Origin: Spirochaetales bacterium
GTDB lineage: Bacteria; Spirochaetota; Spirochaetia; DSM-27196; Salinispiraceae
Reading direction: 5' to 3'
Assembly: GCA_009991955.1 (NCBI GenBank)
Contig: JAACWS010000012.1
Coordinates: 1-64,000, forward strand
Length of the DNA: 64,000 nt
The notes under the pieces are model-generated. The model saw only the letters and a program-made list of their open reading frames with translations. It did not search any database and was not told the DNA's origin. Positions 6,623 to 15,340 of the stretch are shown piece after piece. How positions within the stretch are numbered: the stretch's first letter is position 1; each line of letters begins with the position of its first letter. Both the position numbers and the translations under genes were made by a program.

Positions 6623-6925
6623 CTATTCGATATTCGGCCGAAAATACCGCTTCGTGGGGCCCACGTTTTGTCCCCGAATTTTTTGCAGGAACCTCTCCTG
6701 AAAGGTTAATAAGTCTTTTCCCTTCACCTTTACCCGGGTTAAACGTTCGAGTTCTTGGTGGACTCGCAGGGCCTTTGTCGGCCCTGCGGCCTCCAGGATT
6801 ACCTGACGCTCCTGGTCGGGCACATCGTAGAGGGCCAGGGCCAGGTCCACGTCGGAGGTAGTCAGAAGAGCATTTTGAACTGTAACGGGATTGGCTTTTT
6901 TGGCCACCAGGCTGATTCGGTGCAT
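6623..6925 (-). CDS. Small helical protein, weakly FliG-like
   Basis: This 100-residue protein is of unknown function. The middle part, DVDLALALYDVPDQERQVIL followed by KALRVHQELERL and FQERFLQKIRG, has the heptad spacing of FliG C-terminal or MgtE N-terminal helical repeats. Similar small proteins occur in spirochaetes. That resemblance is only to a pattern. It lies 15 bases downstream of the SRAP gene on the same strand and is probably co-transcribed with it. Confidence 0.55.
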   Translation of the reverse strand: MHRISLVAKKANPVTVQNALLTTSDVDLALALYDVPDQERQVILEAAGPTKALRVHQELERLTRVKVKGKDLLTFQERFLQKIRGQNVGPTKRYFRPNIE

Positions 6926-6940
6926 GGTATTCGGGGGCTC

Positions 6941-7642
6941 CTAAAATAGTTCGGGCTGGAGAGGTGGCCTCGGGGCCCCGGATGATGTCGGGCCCAGGTC
7001 GCCGGGGGGTGGGTTCGTAATGAGGTTTTTACTTTTTTCGGCCCCCAGGACTGCTTCTCTGGCCTTTGGTAATGATTCGCCCGGGTCCAGCCAGACCCGG
7101 GCTGCCTCGATACTCGTAATGACGGGCATCCGTAGGGCGGTGTTATGAATGTACCTCATCAGCCCCTGGGCTTCGGTAGTACAAAGGGTGAAACTCCTGT
7201 AGACCTCTTCATCTACCACCGACTCGCTCCAGAGTCCGGGAATGAGAAGGGGGGTATCTTCGGGGAGGGAGACACGAAACTTGATTTTCCGACTCCCCTC
7301 GTGGCGCCACTCATAAAAATGACTGATGCCCAGGATGCACCGGTGGTCCCGGGTCAGGGGGCCATAGGTAGGCTTATCTTCCAGCTCTTCTATCCGGGCG
7401 TTGGCGTACCAAATTTTCTGGTTCTTAAGGTCGGCCGAGGTGCGCATTTTTGGCGGCACCAGGACCCACCGCAGGGGTTGAAGTATATCGGGAGCATCCA
7501 TGGTTATAACCGGCATAAAGGGGCGGGCCATGGCGTTTATTTGTTCAAAGGACGGAAAGGGCAGGGGATTCTGCCAGAGGGCCCGGGTGTATTTTTCCAG
7601 TTGTTTTTGGTAACCGGCCAGAACTCCGGCGGTGTAGCACAT
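6941..7642 (-). CDS. SRAP-family (YedK/HMCES-like) abasic-site protein
   Basis: This 233-residue protein matches the SOS response-associated peptidase family, which forms a thiazolidine crosslink with abasic sites in single-stranded DNA to protect them. The crosslinking Cys2 is present after the initiator Met (MCYTAG). Also visible are the conserved NARIEE (active Asn), FYEW, and the His in IHNTALRMPVI. The C-terminal 30 residues are Pro-rich and variable. It is divergently transcribed from the lactonase gene, with a gap of about 60 bases. No LexA box was recognised. Confidence 0.9.
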   Translation of the reverse strand: MCYTAGVLAGYQKQLEKYTRALWQNPLPFPSFEQINAMARPFMPVITMDAPDILQPLRWVLVPPKMRTSADLKNQKIWYANARIEELEDKPTYGPLTRDHRCILGISHFYEWRHEGSRKIKFRVSLPEDTPLLIPGLWSESVVDEEVYRSFTLCTTEAQGLMRYIHNTALRMPVITSIEAARVWLDPGESLPKAREAVLGAEKSKNLITNPPPGDLGPTSSGAPRPPLQPELF

Positions 7643-7705
7643 TTTTATGTTCCATCCTTGGTCTTATGATCGTTCCGGGTTATTGTAATCCCTGGAGGAA
7701 AAATA

Positions 7706-8746
7706 GTGAAACTCTTAATCAGCGGCTACACCGATACGGTTCTTCTGGTCCACGTTGACTCCCAGGGGAAATTGGAAGTTGAAAAGGCTTTTTCCGCCCC
7801 TTCTCACCTCTCTTTTCTCATTCAGGATCTCCGGGGACCTTGGGTGTACGGGGTACAAGAGTCGCCTCTGGGCCTGGGTTCGGTGTGGAGCTTCGTTTTT
7901 CCCCAAGAGGACAGTGGGCAATCGCGGCCTGCAGGAGAGGCTCCCTGTCACCTGGCCTTGAGTCCTGATGGAAAATGGTTAGCCCTTGCCAACTACACCG
8001 ATGGTACGGTGGATCTGTATCCCCTCACCCAGCCGGGTGCTTTGGGTGCCGTACCCTGGCGAGCGGTTCACGAAGGTCATGGTCCCAATATTAATAGACA
8101 AGAACGGGCCCACGCCCATGGGGTTTGGTTCACCCAGGACAGTCGTCGGCTTCTGGTCTGTGATCTTGGAATTGATTCGGTCCTTTCTTACCCCATTCCT
8201 CCCACCTTTGCCCCCGATCAGGGCTGGTTGCAGGGAACGAAGGTACTAAAGACCCAGCCCGGAGATGGACCCCGGCATCTTGTCCTTAACAAGCCAGAAA
8301 CCTACGGATACCTGGTGAACGAATTGAGTAGTACCGTCGAAGTATACTCCTACCAAAAAGAGACCAGCACCTTTGGCCTAGTCCAGCGTATTTCCAGCCT
8401 TCCCGAAGGCCTAGAAGATCTCTCAAATACCGCCGCCGAAATCGCCTTACATCCCACCGAAAAATTCTTGTACGTCTCCAACCGGGGTCAAAACACCTTG
8501 GCCTGTTTTCCCGTCGACTCGACGACCGGAACCCTGGGGGCCGGAGCTCGGTATTCTACGCAAGGAAAAATACCCCGTCATTTTTTCTTCGATTCTACGG
8601 GCCGGTTTCTTTTTGTCTCGAACCAGGGAAGCGACGAGGTTCGTTCCTTCCTTGTCGATAAAGAGACCGGCGAATTAACTTGGACTGGTTCGAAGATCGA
8701 AGCTATACAACCGACCTGTGGGCTGGAGCTTCGAAATATCGGGTAG
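7706..8746 (+). CDS. 6-phosphogluconolactonase-type beta-propeller lactonase
   Basis: This 346-residue protein is a seven-bladed propeller of the YbhE/Pgl lactonase family. It has the repeated signatures CHLALSPDGKWLALANY, RAHAHGVWFTQDSRRLLVCD, GDGPRHLVLN, IALHPTEKFLYVSNRG and PRHFFFDSTGRFLFVSNQG. The family hydrolyses 6-phosphogluconolactone or other carbohydrate lactones; the substrate here is not certain. Translation starts at GTG 7706, supported by GGAGG seven bases upstream. It ends five bases before the GNAT gene, suggesting a two-gene unit. Confidence 0.87.
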   Translation: MKLLISGYTDTVLLVHVDSQGKLEVEKAFSAPSHLSFLIQDLRGPWVYGVQESPLGLGSVWSFVFPQEDSGQSRPAGEAPCHLALSPDGKWLALANYTDGTVDLYPLTQPGALGAVPWRAVHEGHGPNINRQERAHAHGVWFTQDSRRLLVCDLGIDSVLSYPIPPTFAPDQGWLQGTKVLKTQPGDGPRHLVLNKPETYGYLVNELSSTVEVYSYQKETSTFGLVQRISSLPEGLEDLSNTAAEIALHPTEKFLYVSNRGQNTLACFPVDSTTGTLGAGARYSTQGKIPRHFFFDSTGRFLFVSNQGSDEVRSFLVDKETGELTWTGSKIEAIQPTCGLELRNIG

Positions 8747-8750
8747 GTAC

Positions 8751-9284
8751 ATGAGGTTTACGACTTCCCGCCTGGCCCTTCGGACTCTTGAACCCGGTGA
8801 GAAAGACCTTTTGAGCGACTTTCTCCAGCGTAACGCCGAGTTTTTTCGGCCCTGGGAACCTTTACGGGACCGGGCCTACTTCAACCAGGATATAAGGGTG
8901 CCGGACCCAGATCGAGAAATCAACCTGGCGATAGTTGAAAATTACTTGCCAGCCCCGGGACCCATTGTTGGCACCATCGGTATTTCGAACATCGTTCGTG
9001 GACCCTTCTTGTCGGCTTTTCTTGGGTACAAGCTGGACAAAGAATTTCAGGGCCGGGGGTACATGACCGAAGCCCTAGAGACAATTATTCCGTGGACTTT
9101 TAGTGATCTTGGGCTCCATCGCCTAGAAGCCAATGTAATGCCGAGGAATTTTCGGTCCTCTAATCTGCTCAAAGGGCTTGGGTTTGTCTGCGAGGGGCTT
9201 AGTCCCAACTATTTAAAGATCGCCGGTAGGTGGGAGGATCATGAACACTGGGTCTTGAGAAATCTCGAGCTGGAAAAGGAGTAA
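8751..9284 (+). CDS. GNAT N-acetyltransferase, RimJ/RimL type
   Basis: This protein of about 177 residues begins MRFTTSRLALRTLEPGE, the usual RimJ-type opening. It contains the acetyl-CoA-binding segment YKLDKEFQGRGYMTEAL and the later ANVMPRNFRSSNLLKGLGF. Such enzymes acetylate protein N-termini or small amines; the target is unknown. An in-frame ATG at 8718 would overlap the lactonase gene; the ATG at 8751 with GGGTAGG before it matches family length better. Confidence 0.85.
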   Translation: MRFTTSRLALRTLEPGEKDLLSDFLQRNAEFFRPWEPLRDRAYFNQDIRVPDPDREINLAIVENYLPAPGPIVGTIGISNIVRGPFLSAFLGYKLDKEFQGRGYMTEALETIIPWTFSDLGLHRLEANVMPRNFRSSNLLKGLGFVCEGLSPNYLKIAGRWEDHEHWVLRNLELEKE

Positions 9285-9380
9285 ACCACCATCCCGGACT
9301 TCTAGGGTAACGCCATTTCGTAAAATGAGTGATTCTGATTTGACCTAGGAATTAAAATGTCGCATACGATCTATTAATTC

Positions 9381-10934
9381 CTACTCCTTTCCATAATCTG
9401 AACCTCGAAGAAGGTCTGAGAGGTATGTTTTACGTTGTTGTAAAATCGCTCGCCGTTCGTTTTCGTCGAACTTATCCCAAGTCCGTAAGGGCATGGCCAT
9501 CCGGGGATTTTTCGCAAATTTCTCCCGGTGCTGGTCGATAAATCCCCAATACAGAGAGTTGAATGGACAGGCATTGGAGCCGTGGCGTTTTTTGGGGTCG
9601 TAGGCACAGGACTTACACGGGCCACCCATGCGTTGAATATAGGCCGCACTGGCGGCATAGGGTTTTGATGCGACCCCACCGCCGTCGGCGTACTGGCTCA
9701 TACCCCGGGTATTGGTAATTTCGACCCATTCAAAGGCGTCGATGTAGACTCCCAGGTACCATCGGTCTACCTCGTCGGGATGGACACCGGCCAGAAGGGC
9801 AAAGTTGCCGGTTACCATCAACCGGGAAATATGGTGGGCGTAGGCGTTTTGCAGACTGGAACCAATGGAGTCGGCCAGGCAAGCCATTTGGGTATCTCCG
9901 GTCCAATACCAATCGGGTAGGGGGCGGTGGGCACCGAAGAAGTTCGTACGACGAAAGTCGGGCATGCTGGCTTGGTAGAATTGGCGCATGTATTCTCGCC
10001 ACCCTAAAATCTGGCGAACAAAACCTTCCAGGCTGGGTAGGCTCACTCCGGAACCCTGGGCCGTGGCGGCCTCTATTGCCTTCTCGATAACCTCCCGGGG
10101 GTGAACCAGCTTGGTATTTAATCCAAAGGACAACAGGCTATGAAAAAGAATCGGTTGCCCTGGGGCCAGGGCGTCCTGATAGTCGCCAAAATTGGCCAGC
10201 GCGGTAGCCAAAAAATCGTGCAAACCCTGCCGGGCCTCGGTGGCCGTTACGGGCCACCACCAGCCGTCGGCTGGCATGCTTCCAAACCACGGAACACCTG
10301 CGGCATCCAGGTCGGCAAGAACTTGAGCTCGCACCTCTGCGTGGGTGGATAAATTAGGTGCCACCGGGGGTGAGGGGCTGCCCTTCCAGGCCTTTCGATT
10401 CTCGGCATCGTAGTTCCAACTGCCCCCCCGGGGTTGGTCGCCGTCCATGAGGTAGCCGGTCTTCCTACGCATTCCCCGGTAAAAGGTCTCCATCCTTTGG
10501 CCCCGGCGAAAATCCCCTGGGGTCGACAAGAAATGCTCGGTGTCCACTTCTCGAACCGCAACTCCCAGAGTTCCTAGTTCTTGGCCTAAGATTTGCTGGA
10601 GCCTGTACTCGTCGGGGGTTTGGTATTCAATCGAAGGGGGGCTACCCTTGGTGATTAGTTGAGCCAGGTTCCCAACAAAGCTGTGGTGGTTGTCCGGGTC
10701 GGCAATTTTCCAGTAGCGAACCCGGTGTCCCTTCTCTTGCAGACTCTGGGCGAACAGCCGCATGGCCGATAAGACGGCCACCAACTTTTGTATATGGTGG
10801 GTTACATACTCGGTCTCTGGACGAACCTCCATCATCACATACAGTATCGACGGGTCTACCTGGGGGTACCAGGAATGGTAGTCCGACAACTGGTCGCCCA
10901 AGATAAGCCGGACTACCCTTATTTGTTCAGCCAT
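9381..10934 (-). CDS. FeS-type bacterial photolyase/cryptochrome (PhrB-like)
   Basis: This 517-residue protein belongs to the FeS-BCP group (deoxyribodipyrimidine photolyase-related proteins), which includes (6-4) photolyases. It starts VVRLILGDQLS and carries AYAHHISRLMVTGNFALLAG and YADGGGVASKPY. Four cysteines fit the [4Fe-4S] ligands: one in TQMACLADS, two in GPCKSCAYD and one in SNACPFN. It probably binds FAD and repairs UV photoproducts. Its start overlaps the end of the DASH-type gene by eight bases, so both are made from one transcript. Confidence 0.9.
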   Translation of the reverse strand: MAEQIRVVRLILGDQLSDYHSWYPQVDPSILYVMMEVRPETEYVTHHIQKLVAVLSAMRLFAQSLQEKGHRVRYWKIADPDNHHSFVGNLAQLITKGSPPSIEYQTPDEYRLQQILGQELGTLGVAVREVDTEHFLSTPGDFRRGQRMETFYRGMRRKTGYLMDGDQPRGGSWNYDAENRKAWKGSPSPPVAPNLSTHAEVRAQVLADLDAAGVPWFGSMPADGWWWPVTATEARQGLHDFLATALANFGDYQDALAPGQPILFHSLLSFGLNTKLVHPREVIEKAIEAATAQGSGVSLPSLEGFVRQILGWREYMRQFYQASMPDFRRTNFFGAHRPLPDWYWTGDTQMACLADSIGSSLQNAYAHHISRLMVTGNFALLAGVHPDEVDRWYLGVYIDAFEWVEITNTRGMSQYADGGGVASKPYAASAAYIQRMGGPCKSCAYDPKKRHGSNACPFNSLYWGFIDQHREKFAKNPRMAMPLRTWDKFDENERRAILQQRKTYLSDLLRGSDYGKE

Positions 10935-12243
10935 TGAACACCTCCTCCCAGGCTGGTGGCCAGTTTTGTTCTGTTACCCAGCGACGATAGGCCCCATCGG
11001 GGTCGTAGGTCCGGGCCTGTTTTTCCAGGTCAAAGCGGCGACTGGGCCGGGGATCGGCCCCCACCCCTGCCAGATAGGCCCAGTTGCCCCAGTTCGAGTC
11101 GGGATCGTAATCCAGAAGGGCATACTCGAACCAGGCTGCTCCCCACCACCAGGGCAGGGCCAAATCGTAGATAAGAAAGCTGGCCACGCACTGGCGAAGA
11201 CGGTTACTCAAGGTTCCCCGGTTCGATAACTCCTTCATTCCTGCATCCACCAGGTCCTGGCCCGTCTCTCCCCGAATCCACCGGACAAAATCTTCCCGAT
11301 ATCGGGGTTCTGGAGGTTGGCTCTTGTAGGTCCACGGGTAGGAATCTACTAAGCCCGGGGAGCGACGGGAACGAAATCCCGAAGGAAAGTACGTTTGGGG
11401 ACCCACCAGTTGGCCTAGGTAGAAGAAAAAATCCCTCCATAGTAGTTCAAAAAGTATCCAGTAAGTCGATTCGTTGGCCCCGTGGATTTTTTCGTAGTCC
11501 AGAACCCGGCGACCCACCACCTTGGCCTGCAGACTTCCGTCGGAAAGCCAGAACGAGAGTTTCGAGGAATACTCCCCGGGACCCATGCCATTTCGGGTCT
11601 CCTTGTAGGTAGATGGGGCGGTGGTGGAAAACCAGTGAGCCATCCGCGCCGGAGCACCAAGGGCTTCCAGCCCCTGAAGTTCCTCAGGAAGCTCCTTGGC
11701 TACGGCGGGATCGACCCGGTCAGGGGACGAAAAGGAGCTAAAACGGTAGGAGCTCCAGGGTTTCGTTTCAATTCCCTGGCGAAAGGGGGTAAACGTTCGG
11801 GGAATGTGCTCCCCGTCGAAGGGCAACTCATCTTTATCGATGAGGGTGTTGGGGGAAACTCGGACAATTTCGATTCCGTGGGTCTGACCCCACCGGTCGA
11901 TTAGACGGTCGAATTGCCGCTCTTCCCAGCCCCCGGTAGGTTGGTACACCACCTTTGACGGCGACCAGACCAAAAGTTTGTCCAGGTCCTGGATATTCGG
12001 GCTTGGGAAAGGAAACAAGGGGATTTTGTGGTGAGTATAGGCCTGGGCCAGCTGCCGTTCTTGGTAAGAACGAAAGGCAATCCGCCTTTTCGAGGCCCGC
12101 CGAAGGCCCAAAATACCTACCGAATGAGCATAGGGTAGGGGAAACAGGACCCCATACACAGAGGAAAAGTCTTTAGAAGCCTGGGCCAAGAGTACCTTCA
12201 GGTTCAGGTTCCAGAGGTGGAGAAAGATCACCGATGAACTCAT
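10927..12243 (-). CDS. DASH-type cryptochrome/photolyase
   Basis: This 438-residue protein is recognised by its C-terminal FAD-binding half: WRDFFFYLG, LRQCVASFLIYDL, SNWGNWAYLAGVGADPRPSRRF and AKTYDPDG-like QARTYDPDG. CRY-DASH proteins bind FAD and an antenna folate and repair cyclobutane dimers, mainly in single-stranded DNA. The N-terminal antenna domain is unusual: where relatives have W-F-R-N-D-L-R, this one reads LHLWNLNLK, and there is a four-residue insertion (TLSN) after LSNRG. It is the first gene of the two-photolyase operon and diverges from the SDR gene. Confidence 0.88.
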   Translation of the reverse strand: MSSSVIFLHLWNLNLKVLLAQASKDFSSVYGVLFPLPYAHSVGILGLRRASKRRIAFRSYQERQLAQAYTHHKIPLFPFPSPNIQDLDKLLVWSPSKVVYQPTGGWEERQFDRLIDRWGQTHGIEIVRVSPNTLIDKDELPFDGEHIPRTFTPFRQGIETKPWSSYRFSSFSSPDRVDPAVAKELPEELQGLEALGAPARMAHWFSTTAPSTYKETRNGMGPGEYSSKLSFWLSDGSLQAKVVGRRVLDYEKIHGANESTYWILFELLWRDFFFYLGQLVGPQTYFPSGFRSRRSPGLVDSYPWTYKSQPPEPRYREDFVRWIRGETGQDLVDAGMKELSNRGTLSNRLRQCVASFLIYDLALPWWWGAAWFEYALLDYDPDSNWGNWAYLAGVGADPRPSRRFDLEKQARTYDPDGAYRRWVTEQNWPPAWEEVFNG

Positions 12244-12299
12244 ACCTCGAGTATAGGGTTTTTCTTTTCCCTAGGCAGCCATGATGGTATCTTTCTCCT

Positions 12300-13019
12300 A
12301 TGAAAAAAATACTTATTTATGGTGGTTCCGGCGGGATAGGCCGACGGGTGGGCGAAATCTTGGTCGCCCAGGGAGTTCGAGTCCACGTGGCCGGCCGGAA
12401 CCGCGAGGCTCTCGAAGAGACGGCCGAGGCTCTGGAAGCCAGCTACACCGTGGGCGATGCCCAGGACCCGGCTTTTTTTGCCCAAGCGGCCGCAGAAGCT
12501 GGTGACATCGACGGTTTGGTCTACGCCATTGGAACAATCAACCTAAAATCTTTGGCTCGATTTACTCCCGAGGAAATAGATCGAGACTTTCAAGTGAACG
12601 CCCGGGGAGCGGCCCTGGCCGTTGCTGCCAGTCTGCAGTCACTCAAGTCCAACGAGGGTTCCTCGGTGGTTTTATTTTCGAGTGTGGCTGCCGTCCAGGG
12701 TTTTACCAACCACGTATCGGTTTCGTTGGCCAAGGGTGCGGTCAGTGGCCTCACTTTGGCCTTGGCCGCCGAGCTGGCCCCCAAGGTTCGGGTCAACGCT
12801 CTGGCCCCTTCGTTAATTCGAACCCCCTTGGCGGCTGCCCTTTTGAGTAATGCCCAATTAGAAACAGCTATCGCTGGAATGCACGGTCTACCCCGATTGG
12901 GTACTCCTGACGACGTGGCTCAGGCAGCAGTCTTTCTTTTGTCCGAGCACAGTAGTTGGGTCACGGGACAAATTTGGGGAATAGATGGGGGTCGGTCGAG
13001 TCTTCGAATAAAGGCCTAG
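12300..13019 (+). CDS. Short-chain dehydrogenase/reductase lacking the catalytic Tyr
   Basis: This 239-residue SDR protein has an intact cofactor motif (GGSGGIG, residues 8-14), Asn100 in VNARG, Ser127/Ser128 and Lys145. The position that should hold the catalytic Tyr, four residues before Lys145, is Val141 (VSVSLAK instead of YxxxK). The end, TGQIWGIDGGRS, is typical of the family. The protein may bind NAD(P)(H) without ordinary dehydrogenase chemistry. It diverges from the photolyase operon across 56 bases and is followed one base later by an AraC regulator gene. Confidence 0.85.
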   Translation: MKKILIYGGSGGIGRRVGEILVAQGVRVHVAGRNREALEETAEALEASYTVGDAQDPAFFAQAAAEAGDIDGLVYAIGTINLKSLARFTPEEIDRDFQVNARGAALAVAASLQSLKSNEGSSVVLFSSVAAVQGFTNHVSVSLAKGAVSGLTLALAAELAPKVRVNALAPSLIRTPLAAALLSNAQLETAIAGMHGLPRLGTPDDVAQAAVFLLSEHSSWVTGQIWGIDGGRSSLRIKA

Positions 13020-13020
13020 G

Positions 13021-13767
13021 ATGGATCAACACAACCCGGCTCTCGACGATCCTACTCTGGACGAACGCAAAAAAATCGAACTCCGGTACGCTCTAGAGCG
13101 TCGGATTCGCAACATCGTAGCCCGGGGAGATCGGGAGGGGGCTAAAAAGATCGCGTCGGAGTTCTTCCACTTCAACGATTTTTCTGAGAGGATGCCCTAC
13201 AACCCCCTTCGGCTTAGTAAAAACCTCGCCATTATCTTTAATACGATTCTGCGGTTGTCGGCCGAACGGGGTGGCTTACTTCCGATATTTCTTCACGGTA
13301 TATCCTCGAACTTCGCTCAAAAAATCGAAGAGGCCCGCGATATCGAAGATCTTCATCGGCTCCAAGGTGAAATGATTACCACCTACACCGATGGGGTGTA
13401 CAAGTTTACCCTAAAAAACCACTCCGCCCATGTCCGCCGGGTTGCCCAGTACGTCTTACAGCATCTGGGAGACAAACTATCCCTCGAGGACCTGGCCTCC
13501 ATTGGAGGGTGTACCCCCACCTACCTGTCTCGAATTTTTCGCAAAGAATACAACCAGACCCTAGGAGAGTTTATTCGAACTAAACGGGTAGAAGAAGCTC
13601 GATGGCTTATGAGTAACTCAGAAAAACCGATTGCAGAAATAGCCGAAGAGTTAGGTTTCGAAGACACCAGTTACTTCGGCAAGGTCTTTCGTTCGGTGGT
13701 GGGAATGTCTCCCGGTGAGTACCGAAAGCAGGCCTGGAACGCCGACCGGGACGGAATTCCTCTTTGA
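13021..13767 (+). CDS. AraC-family transcription regulator
   Basis: This 248-residue protein has an N-terminal region of about 135 residues of unknown sensing role (helical, with LERRIRNIVARGDREGAKK). A C-terminal AraC DNA-binding domain follows: LSLEDLASIGGCTPTYLSRIFRK as the first helix-turn-helix, and KPIAEIAEELGFEDTSYFGK with GMSPGEYRKQ as the second. It starts one base after the SDR stop and is surely co-transcribed with it. It is a candidate regulator of the neighbouring photolyase operon, by proximity only. Confidence 0.88.
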   Translation: MDQHNPALDDPTLDERKKIELRYALERRIRNIVARGDREGAKKIASEFFHFNDFSERMPYNPLRLSKNLAIIFNTILRLSAERGGLLPIFLHGISSNFAQKIEEARDIEDLHRLQGEMITTYTDGVYKFTLKNHSAHVRRVAQYVLQHLGDKLSLEDLASIGGCTPTYLSRIFRKEYNQTLGEFIRTKRVEEARWLMSNSEKPIAEIAEELGFEDTSYFGKVFRSVVGMSPGEYRKQAWNADRDGIPL

Positions 13768-13786
13768 TTTTTCCTCGGAGGTCCTC

Positions 13787-14659
13787 CTAGGAAAGAACGG
13801 CCTCAAATTCTCTAATCAGGCCCTCTTCGTAGGGTCCCCGAAAAGTACCGGTAAAAAAACGATCCATTCCCTCATTGAGAAATCGAACCCACGATTCATT
13901 TTCTCTACCAGGAATAATGGGATAAAAAGCTACTTCGCTATGTTTTGCCGCTTTCAGGTCCCCGGGGGCATCACCAATCATAAGAATTTTTTCTCTCTTG
14001 TATTTGCCCCGAGCCCCATAGGCCAAATGCTCTGCTTTAGTCCCTAACTCTTGGCCTGCAATAAGGCTCGGATAAGGGTGAATTCCGTACTCTTCCCACT
14101 CCCGGTTCAGGTCGACTTCCGGGGATTGGGACACTACCATGAGGTCGGCCTGGCGGGAAATGACCTCCAAAGCATGCCGGGCTGCGGGAAGGGGAGGTAA
14201 CCCCCGAACAATTTCCTTAATTGCTCTATTGACCTGGGTCGACCACTCCCAAACCTGGCAAAGGTCCGGATCGGCGGTTTTTTCTATCCGCTGGCCTAAA
14301 TTTACCATATCCAGTGAATCGGATTCCTGAATCCATAGGCCTAGACCATCCAAGGGTGGTACCTGGACCCCCCGTTCGGCGACCCGGGGATCGTTGGCGA
14401 GGATTCGTAAAGCCTTTTGCAGAGCCAGAAATCGATTCACACCCCGGCTTCGACTGTAGAGGTTTACCTTTTCCCATACCTCGCGGGCCCAGGTACTTAC
14501 ACCTTGGAGCCCGAAGGTACCAATAAAGGCGGGGCAAAAACATTCTTTGTGTTTCAACTCCATAGAATCGAACACGCAGCCATCGGAATCGACCCCGATG
14601 AAGAAGTCTTTTTTCTTTTCAAAGTCCACAAGGGGCTGGTGGTAGGTCTGGATACTCAA
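13787..14659 (-). CDS. HAD-superfamily hydrolase
   Basis: This 290-residue HAD protein has motif I GVDSDGCVFDSM (nucleophile Asp followed by the acid Asp two residues later), a helical cap (about residues 45-165), motif II LMVVSQSPE and motif III/IV KILMIGDAPGDLKAA. It is probably a phosphatase; the substrate is unknown. It sits just downstream of a decayed glucuronide-use locus on the same strand, with a gap of about 40 bases, so it may once have belonged to a sugar catabolism cluster. Confidence 0.8.
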   Translation of the reverse strand: MSIQTYHQPLVDFEKKKDFFIGVDSDGCVFDSMELKHKECFCPAFIGTFGLQGVSTWAREVWEKVNLYSRSRGVNRFLALQKALRILANDPRVAERGVQVPPLDGLGLWIQESDSLDMVNLGQRIEKTADPDLCQVWEWSTQVNRAIKEIVRGLPPLPAARHALEVISRQADLMVVSQSPEVDLNREWEEYGIHPYPSLIAGQELGTKAEHLAYGARGKYKREKILMIGDAPGDLKAAKHSEVAFYPIIPGRENESWVRFLNEGMDRFFTGTFRGPYEEGLIREFEAVLS

Positions 14660-14699
14660 CGATCGCTCCTTTGGGCCCGGTCTCTTCTACTTTATAACC

Positions 14700-15338
14700 C
14701 TAAATTTTTGCAGATGCTACAACGTGTTCTCGTTCATGGACGACTTGTTGAACCTCTGCCATCTTGTCGCCGGTCAGGTCGTAGAATTGCATGGCAATGA
14801 GGGAGGCTAACCAACCCAAAATTGGCATCCCGATAAAAAAGAACATTCCTAACCAGAACAGGGTGGGACTAGAGGGGGTGTCGATGGTAGGAAAGGCTTC
14901 TCGGAAACCGGCCATGGCGACAAAGATTCCAATAAAGGTCGTTCGGTTAGTTCCCGGTAAAAGAAATTCGTCGACTTCTGCCTCGAAGGGGGTAAAACCA
15001 CCGACGTGTTCGGTTACAAACCTGCCGTTGATATACACCTTTGCCTGGTGGGTGGCACTTCCGAACCGAAGCACCCGCACCGACTTGGGGTCTTGGGGGC
15101 CGACGGTGAACTCTTTCTCGTACCAGACCCAACCGACAAAGTCCCGGTCTTTTTGGTCCTCGAAAAGGTCATTCCAAGAGCTGGGTACAGCCATCGAGAC
15201 CGTATCTTCCAGGGGAGACTGGAAAAATCCGGCATCGAAACCTGCTCCCTCTCGTCCCGGCTGGGGATCGAACCGAAACCGCCAAATTCCTTGTAAAGAC
15301 TGGACCTGACGGTTCTCGTTTGAAAGGGGAAATAACAT
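14700..15338 (-). pseudogene. Chimera: beta-glucuronidase N-terminus fused to symporter C-terminus
   Basis: This 212-residue open frame has two unrelated halves. Residues 1 to about 133 are the N-terminal sugar-binding domain of GH2 beta-glucuronidase (MLFPLSNENR, SLQGIWRFRFDP, RDFVGWVWYEKEF, RFGSATHQAKVYINGR, HVGGFTPFEAEV, PGTNR). From about residue 134 (near 14939) the sequence becomes membrane-like, FREAFPTIDTPSSPTLFW then FFFIGMPILGWLASLIAM and FYDLTGDKMAEVQ, which fits the last helices and tail of a GPH-type (glucuronide/melibiose) cation symporter. No catalytic domain and only one or two helices remain. I read it as an in-frame deletion joining neighbouring uidA-like and symporter genes. 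It keeps a good ribosome binding site (GGAGGATT). Confidence 0.72.
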
Positions 15339-15340
15339 AC

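Noticed and set aside
13715-14047. 110-codon plus-strand frame overlapping the AraC and HAD genes
   Set aside because: It runs antisense through the HAD motifs and starts inside the AraC gene; both neighbours are well supported.
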